This document shows positions 33,258 through 43,912 of a stretch of DNA of 64,000 bases, in pieces (positions within the stretch are counted from its first letter, which is position 1; every line of letters begins with the position of its first letter). Both the position numbers and the translations under genes were made by a program. The DNA is from Gonocerus acuteangulatus (lineage: Eukaryota > Arthropoda > Insecta > Hemiptera > Coreidae), in assembly GCA_946811695.1 (NCBI GenBank), contig OX328126.1:5354962-5418961 (forward strand), given 5' to 3'. The notes under the pieces are model-generated. The model had not been told where the DNA came from. It saw only the letters and a list, made by a program, of their open reading frames with translations, and searched no databases.

Positions 33258-33528
33258 CTATATTCCTTCGTAAATTTTTATGTGTTTTAAAAAGTCTAAA
33301 ATAATAGATATGTGCGGGCTACCATCTGTCAAAAGTTCGTACATATCATGTGGCATGTTGATGTTTTCACGTATCCTGCAGTCTGTTAGTAAGTGTTTTA
33401 CTGTTAATGTCTTATTGCATTCTGTACATAGTGGTATGTCTTTTTTTGTCATTAAGTAAGAGTGAGTTAGTAGTGTATGTCCTATTCTAAGTCTTGTAAG
33501 GACTACTTCTTCTCTCCGGCAGCTTCTA
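33258..33528 (-). pseudogene. Non-LTR ORF2 C-terminus with CCHC knuckle
   Basis: Open from about 33528 to TAG at 33258: REEVVLTRLRIGHTLLTHSY, LMTKKDIPLCTECNKTL, VKHLLTDC, then DMYELLTDGSP and a FLKHIKIYEGI end. The C-X2-C...H-X4-C knuckle is intact here, unlike the related copy at 25202-26130. Truncated at the (TA)n border, with no RNase H. Confidence 0.8.
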
Positions 33529-33539
33529 TAGCTGGAGTT

Positions 33540-33540
<1 letters not shown>

Positions 33541-33608
<68 letters not shown>
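33541..33608 (+). repeat. (TA)n tract
   Basis: About 33 TA units at the truncated end of the minus-strand non-LTR fragment. Confidence 0.95.
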
Positions 33609-33610
<2 letters not shown>

Positions 33611-34269
33611 ATAAGTAGTCTATTTGAAAAGGCCTACGCCATGCGATCCCTGAGTGTCCTCATTACAGAAGGTTTATGTGCCTCGGACAGGAAGGGTAGT
33701 TATGGCAAAGAGGTTGGTTTAATAGGGTCGTTAGTGGCCTTTAACTGGCCTATCCTTGTCCTTTGCGGAACTACTTTCCGGAATATCGGCCAGTTCAGTT
33801 GAAGGCCCTTCTCTCTCGTTGTAGGCCTGTTCGTGACAGAACACAATCCAGCAAAAACCAAAGGCTCACTTAGGCCTTTGAAGTTTCTCGTGGCACCCGT
33901 TGTCGGAATTTCCCCGGGCCTAAGGGTATGTTTTAAGCTTGTCATTTCAATTTGTCGGCATAACTTTCAGTTTCTTCTGGAAATTTGTTGTATAAAGGTC
34001 ACCCTATTTATCACAACCTAATTTATTAAATAATTTAAACATACAAGGTATTACTTTTCTCATGGAGGTTAAGATCAAATATTATAATAAAGACTAAAAT
34101 AAATAAATAAATCAAAAAGCCCGTCATGCAGGAGCTGCATTATTAACCACATTTCACAGAAACCTGTTGTTGTATTCCTGAATACTTTGCTTAAAATTAT
34201 TTATATAATTACAAAAAAAAAAAAAGAAAAAAAAAAGTTTTCTCTGTTATATTTGTAATGATCAGCTGA
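33609..34269. other. Unassigned dispersed-repeat sequence with (AAAT)n
   Basis: TAGTGGCCTTTAACTGGCCT near 33730 resembles a stretch near 30660. AAATAAATAAATAAATC at about 34099-34113 looks like another retroelement tail, with no readable ORF before it. A-rich runs at 34211-34238. Confidence 0.4.
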
Positions 34270-34277
34270 CTCAAGAA

Positions 34278-34480
34278 CGGAACCGCGCTAAGATGACGCA
34301 GTTCTGCGAGTCGGACTTTGAAGCAATCCTTTATTATTTAAATAAAAACACGAAAAGTTTAAAACAAAAAAAAAATTTGGACATAACTACTATTCCTTCG
34401 AAATGGGACCATACTTCAAAGGAACTTTTTTATTAGAAATGTCCAAAATCACCTCCTAAAGTTTGGCCACTGAATCACCC

Positions 34481-34490
<10 letters not shown>
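34278..34490 (+). repeat. Dispersed element with GCGCTAAGATGACGCAG start and GAATCACCCTGT end
   Basis: Starts AACCGCGCTAAGATGACGCA, then CTGCGAGTCGGAC, a middle ACCATACTTCAAAGGAAC, and ends AAGTTTGGCCACTGAATCAC then CCTGT before (TA)n. It matches 49706-49885 in the same order. The end is the conserved core of the CA-rich satellite at 49985-53640. Confidence 0.7.
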
Positions 34491-34538
<48 letters not shown>

Positions 34539-34659
34539 GATTCAAAGAGGCTGTAGCCTTTTTTGAAACAAGAAATGTCGTTTGGCAGCACTCTGCGGCG
34601 CGAGGAATTGTCTTCATCGATCCTACACTAGATACTCAAAATAACCTCTATTAAAATGC

Positions 34660-34690
<31 letters not shown>

Positions 34691-34722
34691 GAACGGTGTA
34701 TCGACAAATCTCGGCCATTCGC

Positions 34723-34790
<68 letters not shown>

Positions 34791-35000
34791 TAAATTTTAA
34801 CTGGGGTCATTTTCGGTATTACTAGGTAGGATCGATAATGGTTTTCAAGAAATATTTCAAAAATTCCACCATGAGTGCAACCTCAATAGCTCCCTCGGAG
34901 GAAAGTGCTGAAAAATGCCTTGAAATCGGTTAAGATTTAGAAGCTGTAGCCTTTCATGAAACACGAAATGTCGTTTTTCCTCACTGTGCGACGTGCTTGA
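34491..35000. repeat. (TA)n tracts and diverged direct repeats
   Basis: (TA)n at about 34490-34535, 34658-34673 and 34726-34785. GCTGTAGCCTTTTTTGAAAC (34550) recurs as GCTGTAGCCTTTCATGAAAC (34945), each followed by ACGAAATGTCGTTT or a close variant, so two copies of one dispersed family lie in direct orientation. Confidence 0.6.
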
Positions 35001-35557
35001 AATAAAACAAAGAACTTGGAAATTTTGTACTTGAGAAATTCATGTGTTTTATTCCTTTTTCCACAAAACGTATATTCGCATCCGAGGATTCATGTAGAGC
35101 GGTATAATAACGATTCCTGCCAAAGAACAGATACGATCCGAGAAGGATTTAACTCAGGAATTGACAACAAAATAAACAACCGTTAATGAATTGTTTTGAT
35201 AATTAACTACAGCAATTATAATTATAACAGCCATTATTAAACAAATCATGTGAAATCCTAATCGTGATGCTCGCTGGGAACGAACAGATGTTCTCGGCAA
35301 CACTGCCAATGGCTGACCAAACAAACCTTCCCGGTGTTTTCCCAGCCTCTACAATAACATGAAGAATAAATATGTTCAAAGTTTGTATTTACATAAAAAA
35401 ATCCTGGAAGGAAACATCTCGCCCAGAGACCAATTTAGTACCATAGTTCCAGAAGCCTTCAGTGGTGGCAGCACAGTCATTAACACTAGTGATGGAATGG
35501 GTTCCATGAGAACTGTCTACTTATTTATCTTCCTAACATGCTTTCACCCATTCGTGA
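35001..35557. other. Unassigned DNA
   Basis: An open frame at 35359-35604 has no recognised domain and runs into the minisatellite. Confidence 0.35.
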
Positions 35558-35975
35558 CGGATATCCACTTTCGTGATAACGAGCTGGCATGCACCGTGGC
35601 CTGATAGCCACTTTCATGATAACGAGCTGACATGCTCTGTGGCCTGATAGCCACTTTCGTGAAAACGAGCTGACATGCTCCCTGGCCTGATAGCCACTTT
35701 CGTTATAACGGGCTGGTATGTCCCGTGGACTGATAGCCACTTTCGTGATAACGACCTGACATGCTCCGTGGACTGTTAGCCATTTTCGTGATAACGAGCT
35801 GACATGCTCCGTGGACTGATAGCTAAAATCGTGATAACGAGCTGGCATGCTCCGAGGCCTGATAGCCACTTTTGTGATAAGGATCTGACATGCTCCGTGG
35901 ACTGATAGCCACTTTCGTGATAACGAGCTGACATGCTCCGTGGACTGATAGCCACTTTTGTGACAAGGCCAATTT
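35558..35975 (+). repeat. 43-bp minisatellite, about 10 copies
   Basis: Unit CTGATAGCCACTTTCGTGAT then AACGAGCTGACATGCTCCGTGGA, with 5-10% variation. Minus-strand frames crossing it (35525-35869 and 35776-36054) rotate through frames and are array artefacts. Confidence 0.93.
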
Positions 35976-36298
35976 CATCGCTTTGGGATTGAAAGCCACC
36001 GCTGTGACAGCTTTTTGCGATATCTAACGGTTTGTTTTTTTGAGCTCTAGTCACTTTAATATCTACTAGAATCCATAAAAATACAGTTTGAGCCTATTAA
36101 ATAGCGGTCTCCCTCTGCTACCCGGTCCTTTTGCGTAGTTCTGATCCATCTGAAGGGTCTTATTTGGGTTTTACTAGTTGATATGTATTTTGAGATAATG
36201 TTCCATAGGTATTACTCTGACGCCAAATAAACTGATTCGATATTATTTTTAGAAAAAAGAGCCGCTGATATATCTATTCAAATGAAGATACATTTATG
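35976..36298. other. Unassigned spacer
   Basis: Nothing recognised. Confidence 0.3.
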
Positions 36299-36478
36299 GG
36301 GGTCTCCCCGTGATCTAGTGGCTAACGCCTTAGATTCTCATGCGGGAGATGGTGGGTTCGAGTGGGGGGGGGAACCCACGGGGTTCCAACGGGCGTGAGG
36401 AACTTTCTCATCTCACGGCTTGTTGAGAAAACCCGGGATGTCGGCGCTAATGTCCCAGAAGTCGGTTCGCCATAGAAA
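36299..36478 (+). mobile_element. tRNA-derived SINE, third copy
   Basis: GTCTCCCCGTGATCTAGTGG, ATTCTCATGCGGGAGATGGT, GGGTTCGA, then an insertion with a G8 run and a small inverted CCCACGGGGTTCC motif that breaks box B, and the body GGAACTTTCTCATCTCACGG ... GGGATGTCGGCGCTAATG. Confidence 0.8.
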
Positions 36479-37238
36479 AAAAATGCCGTTATGGAAGCGC
36501 GCTGGGAGGAAGTGCAGGCCTGTGAGCCTTTTGGGTTGTCAACCTTATGATTTAAGTGTTTTTTGGCATAGAGCATACTGGAAAATTCAGCAAAATACTG
36601 AATTCTGTGAGTGATTTCATTGCTCCGGGGACATAAAAAGAGGATTTAATTTAAAAAGGGCAACCTTAATCAAGAAGAACTCTACTCAAAAAGAGCTCCA
36701 TTTTTGCAAGAGAGCAGTGGGCACCTTCTAATGAGGCCGGAACCAAACCCTACACAGGAAGCGGCAACACTTCAAAACCTTTCTTCTTCTCTCTCTAGGG
36801 AAGGAAAACATGAAAAATTAATTTAATTTACTCTTTACACAGTCGTGGGTTCGTCATATTTCGTGGTGAGAAATATTTTGGCGGAGTTATTGCCAGGAGT
36901 TAATCCCATGACGTCATGACGATAATAGTTTTAAAAGTGATGTAATTGTAATTAAAGCGTAAACCTAACCCCGGATTGAAGCTGCCATTGAGATCTACGG
37001 TAATGACACCGTGGGGTACATTCTACCCCATACTTTGAAAATTTAAAAAAATTCACATTTTTCTTTTTTATACAACAACAATTTATAGAACAGGAACATC
37101 AAGAAATAAATTCAAGCAGGAATAAATCTGCAAAATATTAACTAAAATTCACAAAATAGCAAGAAAATCCTTAAACTCAATATTGTTCATATACCAAATA
37201 ATTATCCTGAATCCAAATTACTAAACTGAAAATATTTT

Positions 37239-37601
37239 TTACGAATAATAAACTAGAATGAACAAAACCCCCCCAAAAATAGGAACTTTATGAAAATACA
37301 ATGTTCTGTCCAATTGAGACTCGTTAACATTTAACACATTTTGGTGATCGGTGTGCATGGCCCTTCTACACACAGAACATACCGTTTTCGTCTTCCTGTC
37401 ATCCTTTCTGTCACAAAATGAACATCTCACGGGTTTGTCCAAGACAACGAAAGATGTTGCAGGTCCATCAGGAGTTGATTCATCTTCCGAAACAACAAGC
37501 ATCAGTGTCTTCAGTGGTTTTGGTATGTTCTCTAGTTGGGCACTAAACGCCACCTGAACATTCCCCGGTTGGTAGCCAAAATATTTTCTGGGTACCCTCA
37601 C
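37239..37601 (-). pseudogene. piggyBac transposase C-terminal cysteine-rich domain, copy 1
   Basis: 120 codons. Residues about 68-94 read RCSFCDRKDDRKT...VCSVC...HTDH, giving C-X2-C-X11-C-X2-C then two His, the zinc-binding C-terminal domain that binds element ends in piggyBac transposases. The part before it (GYQPGNVQVAFSAQL) is not recognisably transposase. The RNase-H-like catalytic Asp residues are absent, so this is a relic. The identical copy 2 is at 43167-43529. Confidence 0.72.
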
Positions 37602-37984
37602 CTTGGTTAGTATTATGAATAATTACCCTTCACTTATTCATCAAAATATTATAATTTCTGGGTACTTTTCAGGCAATTTTGTCACTTTGAAATCCGTATT
37701 ATAAAAGTGCTCGACCCGTGAAGATTTATCACTTGAGCGAACAAGTCATATCTAGGCGCACGGTAGTGCGCCAGGCCAAGTTCCGGCCTAAGCATACTGT
37801 GTGTATATTACAGGCGGTCTTAGAGCCGATTTTTACCCTCTCATAACTTTCAACCAGGTGAAGATAAAGTTATGAAATTATACACAGGTATTAAACTACT
37901 AGATGTGAGTAAAACTGGAAATTTTCAAAATTCTACATCGAATAGTTTCTGAGATATAAGCGATCGAAAATCGGGATTTATAGG

Positions 37985-38940
37985 ACTCACTCACTCACTC
38001 ACTCACTCACTGACTCATCAAAATTATTAGGCACTTCCCATGATGCTAGAGACTTGAAATTTTGCATGAAGATAGATATGAAGGTGTTATTAAAGGAAAA
38101 AATCGAAAAATCGCGAAAAAATGTGTTTGACTCCGCTTCCGGGTAGGGGGCGTGCCAGTTTTGTACTTCCTTCGGAAACCCGTCATTCCGTCCGAAACCC
38201 ATGATGTGGAGTATCAAATGAATTGTCTCGGTATGAAGAACCTATATTTGATGTTTTAAGAAACAATTAGACGCATATAGGCTCGGTAAAAATCTTATAC
38301 CAGCTGTCTGTCTGCATGTTTGTTCCTCTTACAAATCCGTACCGTTTGACCGATTTTGACCAAACTTGGGACACAGATGGGTCTTGATACGGGGAGAATC
38401 ATAGGCTAGGTTAAATTGTCTATCAGCTGTCTGTTTGTTCCTTATACAAATATACACCGTTTGACCGATTTTGACAAAATTTGACACACATGTCGGTCTT
38501 TATCCGGGTAGTGCCATAGACTAGTCAAAATCGTCTATCAGCTGTCTGTCTGCATGTTTGTTCCTTACACAAATTCACACCATTTGACCGATTTTGACCA
38601 AACTTGGCACACAGGTAGGCCTTGGTCCGGGGAATGCACTAGGCTAGGTAAAAAAGGTCTTTCAGCTGTCTGTCTGTATGTTTGTTCCTTATACAAATTC
38701 ACACCGTTTGGCCTATTTTGACCAAACTTGGCACGCAGGTAGGTCTTGATACGGGAGTGTCATATTACCTATGACGTTTTCTACTTCTTGTTCCATCGAA
38801 ATGCCATCATTCCTTCTGAACCCCATCATGTGGGGTATCAAATGAATCGTCTTGGTAAGGAGAACCTATATTTGATGTTTTAAAAAACATTTCGACGCAT
38901 CTTAAAAACAGTTGTGACTTCTTTCTTAAATGTAGTAAAT
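37985..38940 (+). repeat. Helitron-like tandem ~120-bp units between ~98-bp direct repeats, copy 1
   Basis: 38285-38775 holds four diverged units CAGCTGTCTGTCTGCATGTT ... GACCGATTTTGACCAAACTT ... GATACGGGGA, related to the Helitron-like copies at 9692 and 59713. It is bracketed by direct repeats with TATCAAATGAAT and CCTATATTTGATGTTTTAA (38175-38272 and 38810-38905). A CACTCACTCACTCACTGACT stretch at 37985 precedes. No Helitron terminus is visible here. Confidence 0.6.
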
Positions 38941-38954
38941 AAAGTCGTAGGGGT

Positions 38955-39197
38955 TCACTGCATAATATACTTCAAAGCAGATACTAAGTTTTTCAAAGTC
39001 GAGTCATTTTTGTTCTTATATTTTTCTTGAAGGCCTTCTACACTTTCCCTATTGTGATCTTTATCCTCGGGATAAGGTTCCTGTGTTTTACAGTGAATCA
39101 GTTTAGTTAAGAGAGCAATCAATTTGTCCTCTAAAGTAATGTCATTTGGAAGAGCTTCTAACTTTTCTAGTCTAGTGATTAGATGTATGTAGGTTGA
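38955..39197 (-). CDS. Unrecognised open frame, copy 1
   Basis: 81 codons without ATG, TGA at 38955-38957. Reads RLEKLEALPNDITLEDKLIA, then LLTKLIHCKTQEPYPEDKD and ends LVSALKYIMQ. Balanced composition, charged and helical-looking, unlike the simple-repeat frames around it. It lies between the Helitron-like units and the hairpin inside the piggyBac relic. It could be an exon or the tail of an unknown TE protein; I cannot name it. An identical frame is at 44883-45125. Confidence 0.35.
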   Translation of the reverse strand, partial: STYIHLITRLEKLEALPNDITLEDKLIALLTKLIHCKTQEPYPEDKDHNRESVEGLQEKYKNKNDSTLKNLVSALKYIMQ

Positions 39198-39330
39198 TTA
39201 TTGGTATCAAATATCAAGCAATATGGAGAACCTTATGCAGAATCCAAAGACCCTGGTTTTATATGAAGTACAAAAGCCAGTAGGTATGCGGCAACTAAAT
39301 TCTATTTAATACTTAGAAAAAAGTAATGAG

Positions 39331-40070
39331 ATCCCCAAAAAAACATAAATGTGAAATAGAGGCCAAGTTCCTGCCCCCACAAAGAAACACTCCCTTCCTC
39401 AAAAATATCCCCTCCTAAAACCCCCCAAAAACGCCTTACCATTCTACACTCCAAAAAAGTAGTATCGGTTGGTGTATTAATTCAACCAAAAATATTTGCC
39501 AATACAAGAGATGATACAAGAAATAAATGGCCAAGTTCATTACTTGGAAGACCTCATAGATACTTACTAAGAACAGTAAAGACACTTCAACTGACCTTTA
39601 AAAACAACAATAAAAATACTTATATCCAGTTACTAAAATATCACATTCCTCAACCAGGTATATTCTTAAACTTGGCAATGTTTTTTTTTGTGCCGAAATT
39701 ATCTTTAGATAAAAACTAAACATTGCCAAGTTTAAGAATATACCTGGTTGAGGAAAGTGATATTTTAGTAACTGGATATAAGTATTTTTATTGTTGTTTT
39801 TAAAGGTCAGTTGAAGTGTCTTTACTGTTCTTAGTAAGTATCTATGAGGTCTTCCAAGTAATGAACTTGGCCATTTATTTCTTGTATCATCTCTTGTATT
39901 GGCAAATATTTTTGGTTGAATTAATACACCAACCGATACTACTTTTTTGGAGTGTAGAATGGTAAGGCGTTTTTGGGGGGTTTTAGGAGGGGATATTTTT
40001 GAGGAAGGGAGTGTTTCTTTGTGGGGGCAGGAACTTGGCCTCTATTTCACATTTATGTTTTTTTGGGGAT
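39331..40070. repeat. Near-perfect 353-bp inverted repeat with 34-bp loop, copy 1
   Basis: Arms 39331-39683 and 39718-40070 are reverse complements with one mismatch found (CACATTCC versus CACTTTCC). The loop is 39684-39717. The outermost bases are ATCCCCAAAAAAACAT and its complement. No ORF is evident in either arm. A transcript would fold into a 353-bp duplex. Confidence 0.97.
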
Positions 40071-40662
40071 ATTAATTACACCGTGGGGTAAAAAATACCC
40101 CATACAACTCCCGACCTTCTCATACAACGATTAGCAGACCACTGGCCTTGTTTATATGAAGTTATGCCAGATAAAGCACTTCCGATTATTAAGGAAGAAG
40201 GAGGGAGAAACACGCCATAGAACAAAGTGTGGGGTATTTTTCACCCCGGTGTGAATCCAGGGTTAAACGCTTAGGTTTTAAGCTTTTTTTATATATTTTA
40301 GGTCTATAAATTACAAAATTTAAATCAAATATGCTTAATATGATAATTGCTAGCTATTGGATGATTTCAAACGACCCTGGTGAGGGCCACAGGGATGGCA
40401 CGCATGAAGAGATGGCGGTCGAAGGAAGGTGGAGGGGGGAGTGAGACCGCAGATTGTGGGTTCGCTCAGGGAACAATTATCTTAAATTCTGCATAAACAC
40501 CTCTGCCTCTCTGCATGCCTCTTCTCGCCCCCCATTCCAAGCCTCTTTGTAATTCTCAACCCTTTCAGAATTACCGGCGGACTGAATTCTTTTTACATGT
40601 GACTTGCAATTTTCTTTTTCACGCCCGGCATTTCCAGTTTTTTTCTAACTGATTGCTCTGCG

Positions 40663-40691
40663 TTTTTTTTTTTTTTTTTTTTTTTTTTTTT
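40663..40691 (+). repeat. T29 homopolymer, copy 1
   Basis: 29 T; the copy-2 equivalent (46591-46618) has 28. Confidence 0.95.
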
Positions 40692-40877
40692 CTTTTGACC
40701 AAAATTAAAACGTTTGTAATATTACGGTCAAAATTAGACTGATAAAGCTTTTTATCGTCTGTCGACATCGATAATAAAATGCCAATAAAGTATTTCGTAG
40801 TTCAAAACGTTTTTGCGCATTTTTGGGAAATTTTCACGTAGTGAAAATAACACACAACTTAAAATTTTAAACAATGA

Positions 40878-41166
40878 TACATTTTTATTCACAATCTACA
40901 TTTTTATTCACTATCTACATTTTTATTCACTATCTACATTTTTATTCACTATCTACATTTTTATTTACTATCTACATTTTTATTCACTATCTACATTTTT
41001 ATTCACTATCTACATTTTTATTCACTATCTACATTTTTATTCACTATCTACATTTTTATTCACTATCTACATTTTTATTCACTATCTACATTTTTATTCA
41101 CTATCTACATTTTTATTCACTATCTACATTTTTATTCACTATCTACATTTTTATTCACTATCTACA
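40878..41166 (+). repeat. 19-bp minisatellite, about 15 copies, copy 1
   Basis: Unit CATTTTTATTCACTATCTA. Three units make 57 bases, so all plus frames stay open and yield FLFTIYI/FIHYLHF peptides; not coding. Copy 2 (46805-47112) has one more unit. Confidence 0.95.
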
Positions 41167-41507
41167 TTTTTTTTAATCACAGATAACAGATGAAAGTAAC
41201 AAAACTTCATTCGACATTTTTTGACCAAAGGGAGTACATAAACTTCCAATTCATTTGCAGAGATTTAATGCTTACTAAATGTAGAAGTGTTCCTGTAAGT
41301 ATTGAATCTGTAGTCCGTTAGGGGGCTGAGGAAACAATCCCCGAGAAACCTCTGATTCATCAAGAAAAACAGTGAAGAAGAAAGTGCGTTATTGGACCTT
41401 CAGGAAATATCTTCAATCAATAGGTTTAGTGAATTGAATTACTATTTTCTTAAAGGAAATTTTATCGTTTTTATGATGGCATAATTAGAATTTAATTATC
41501 TTGAACA

Positions 41508-41646
41508 CTTTTAGCGCGGTTCCTCCCTCCCCCATAGGGAGGAACCCCGCTTATAAGGTTGATCTCATGACGCAATCCAGAAGTGCCGACTAGAAAATCT
41601 TGCGTTTCAGAACCCCTAGAGACCGAAAATGATGGTGGTTCAAATT

Positions 41647-41699
<53 letters not shown>
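41508..41699 (+). repeat. Family-R left part with (TA)n, copy 1
   Basis: TTTTAGCGCGGTTCCTCC, CATAGGGAGGAACCCCGC, GTGCCGACTAGAAAATC and GGTGGTTCAAATTTG lead to (TA)n (41649-41699), as in 12416-12603. The right half of this family-R copy is missing because the duplication ends inside the inserted Penelope element. Confidence 0.85.
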
Positions 41700-41702
<3 letters not shown>

Positions 41703-42482
41703 ATTGATTTGTGAGACGGCTTCTCTCTCCAGCGGTGTTCTTCCTCTCCTTTGCGCAATATTTCGTCGGGTTCATCTCCGACTTCTTCGGGCTGCTATGT
41801 GTCGTCCTCGGTGGTTGTCAAGGGAATGATTTTTTCCCGGAATTTCCCTCCTTTATAGCCCTACTTCGTAGACTATGCGGGCCAATGGTAACCGCTGCTT
41901 ATCCTTACTCTTGCTGAGCCATTCCCCTAGCTTATTGAGCGGTTTAAGGATAAGCAGCGGTTACAAGACCAGGGTGTTTACCTTCTACCGTGCGACTGTG
42001 GGAAGGTGTATGTAGGTCAAACAGGTAAGAAGGTGGCCACCCGGATCGGACAACACGCTGCTGACTACAGGCTGGGGCGCACCAAAACTTCTGCGGTGGC
42101 AACACACGGAGAAGAGTGCCCCAAGCAAGTATTATTCGAATGAGCCAAGACCCTAGCCAAGGAGACCAATTTGACAAGAAGACTTATTAGAGAAGCCATA
42201 GAAATATATAAGCATCCGGTGAACTTCAATAGGGAAGATGGCCTCATCCTCCCGGACATCTGGCGGCCCATCCTTAAGAAGAGAGAGGTGAAAACAAGGA
42301 CTGAAGACCAGCGCCCCACACGGACCACTGATGAACTACAGATGACGGACGGACAAAGACAGCCCTCGAGCCCTATTGGCCCACGGACCCCCTACACCAT
42401 TGGCCCGCATAGTCTACGAAGTAGGGCTATAAAGGAGGGAAATTCCGGGAAAAAATCATTCCCTTGACAACCACCGAGGACG
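41700..42482 (+). mobile_element. Penelope-like element relic, copy 1, right end cut by the duplication
   Basis: Left inverted repeat 41700-41888 (TTGATTGATTTGTGAGACGG ...); the start of the right inverted repeat (42397 on) is truncated at 42482. Between them is a GIY-YIG endonuclease frame. It lies at the (TA)n of a family-R copy. Inverted terminal repeats occur among Penelope-like elements. A small extra inverted pair, GGTAACCGCTGCTTATCC (41887) and its complement at 41946, lies before the coding part. Confidence 0.82.
41931..42467 (+). pseudogene. Penelope-like GIY-YIG endonuclease domain, copy 1
   Basis: About 178 codons with one in-frame TGA (42141-42143). GVYLLPCDCGKVYVGQTG is the GIY-YIG signature with the CxC insert typical of Penelope-like elements. 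Then TRIGQH (conserved Arg and His), the TGA just after VLFE, AKTLAKE, RRLIREAIEIYKHP (catalytic Glu) and NFNREDG (conserved Asn). The domain makes the target nick for retrotransposition in this class. The reverse transcriptase is absent. Inactive. Confidence 0.88.
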
Positions 42483-43166
42483 AGTGTTTTTTGGCATAGA
42501 GCATACTGGAAAATTCAGCAAAATACTGAATTCTGTGAGTGATTTCATTGCTCCGGGGACATAAAAAGAGGATTTAATTTAAAAAGGGCAACCTTAATCA
42601 AGAAGAACTCTACTCAAAAAGAGCTCCATTTTTGCAAGAGAGCAGTGGGCACCTTCTAATGAGGCCGGAACCAAACCCTACACAGGAAGCGGCAACACTT
42701 CAAAACCTTTCTTCTTCTCTCTCTAGGGAAGGAAAACATGAAAAATTAATTTAATTTACTCTTTACACAGTCGTGGGTTCGTCATATTTCGTGGTGAGAA
42801 ATATTTTGGCGGAGTTATTGCCAGGAGTTAATCCCATGACGTCATGACGATAATAGTTTTAAAAGTGATGTAATTGTAATTAAAGCGTAAACCTAACCCC
42901 GGATTGAAGCTGCCATTGAGATCTACGGTAATGACACCGTGGGGTACATTCTACCCCATACTTTGAAAATTTAAAAAAATTCACATTTTTCTTTTTTATA
43001 CAACAACAATTTATAGAACAGGAACATCAAGAAATAAATTCAAGCAGGAATAAATCTGCAAAATATTAACTAAAATTCACAAAATAGCAAGAAAATCCTT
43101 AAACTCAATATTGTTCATATACCAAATAATTATCCTGAATCCAAATTACTAAACTGAAAATATTTT

Positions 43167-43529
43167 TTACGAATAATAAACTAGAATGAACAAAACCCCC
43201 CCAAAAATAGGAACTTTATGAAAATACAATGTTCTGTCCAATTGAGACTCGTTAACATTTAACACATTTTGGTGATCGGTGTGCATGGCCCTTCTACACA
43301 CAGAACATACCGTTTTCGTCTTCCTGTCATCCTTTCTGTCACAAAATGAACATCTCACGGGTTTGTCCAAGACAACGAAAGATGTTGCAGGTCCATCAGG
43401 AGTTGATTCATCTTCCGAAACAACAAGCATCAGTGTCTTCAGTGGTTTTGGTATGTTCTCTAGTTGGGCACTAAACGCCACCTGAACATTCCCCGGTTGG
43501 TAGCCAAAATATTTTCTGGGTACCCTCAC
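43167..43529 (-). pseudogene. piggyBac transposase cysteine-rich domain, copy 2
   Basis: Amino-acid identical to 37239-37601 over all 120 codons. No independent decay has occurred since duplication. Confidence 0.72.
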
Positions 43530-43912
43530 CTTGGTTAGTATTATGAATAATTACCCTTCACTTATTCATCAAAATATTATAATTTCTGGGTACTTTTCAG
43601 GCAATTTTGTCACTTTGAAATCCGTATTATAAAAGTGCTCGACCCGTGAAGATTTATCACTTGAGCGAACAAGTCATATCTAGGCGCACGGTAGTGCGCC
43701 AGGCCAAGTTCCGGCCTAAGCATACTGTGTGTATATTACAGGCGGTCTTAGAGCCGATTTTTACCCTCTCATAACTTTCAACCAGGTGAAGATAAAGTTA
43801 TGAAATTATACACAGGTATTAAACTACTAGATGTGAGTAAAACTGGAAATTTTCAAAATTCTACATCGAATAGTTTCTGAGATATAAGCGATCGAAAATC
43901 GGGATTTATAGG

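Larger units (their letters stand above)
32852..33530 (-). mobile_element. Jockey-type non-LTR fragment between two (TA)n tracts
   Basis: Minus strand: ORF tail 33258-33528, a 400-base AT-rich 3' UTR and an (AAAT)n tail at 32852-32864. (TA)n lies at 32826-32850 next to the 3' end and at 33541-33608 next to the truncated 5' end, consistent with insertion into a (TA)n tract. Confidence 0.75.
36965..40266 (-). mobile_element. piggyBac-like relic, copy 1
   Basis: Right end, as complement, TTAACCCTGGATTCACACCG (TTAA 40263-40266); left end CTAACCCCGGATTGAAGC (36965, TTAA mutated to CTAA). Subterminal palindromes CACCGTGGGGTA...TACCCCA occur at 37006 and 40080 and a relative at 40226. A piggyBac C-terminal cysteine-rich domain lies near the left end on the minus strand, as expected for transposase read from right to left. 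The rest of the transposase is replaced by dispersed repeats, an unknown ORF and a hairpin. Confidence 0.7.
36555..42482 (+). repeat. Tandem duplication, copy 1 (5928-bp unit)
   Basis: Starts AGTGTTTTTTGGCATAGAGC and ends inside the Penelope right inverted repeat at ...CCACCGAGGACG. Copy 2 begins immediately at 42483 with one shared base (A) at the junction. Offset between the copies is 5928 before the T-run (40663), 5927 after it, 5946 after the 19-bp minisatellite and 5956 after the (TA)n. Thus the copies differ by one T, one 19-bp unit and five TA, with no substitution in stretches I compared. Confidence 0.97.

Noticed and set aside
41492..42328. Minus-strand frames over the Penelope relic, repeated at 47438-48284
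   Set aside because: Antisense shadows of the GIY-YIG frame and its inverted repeats.
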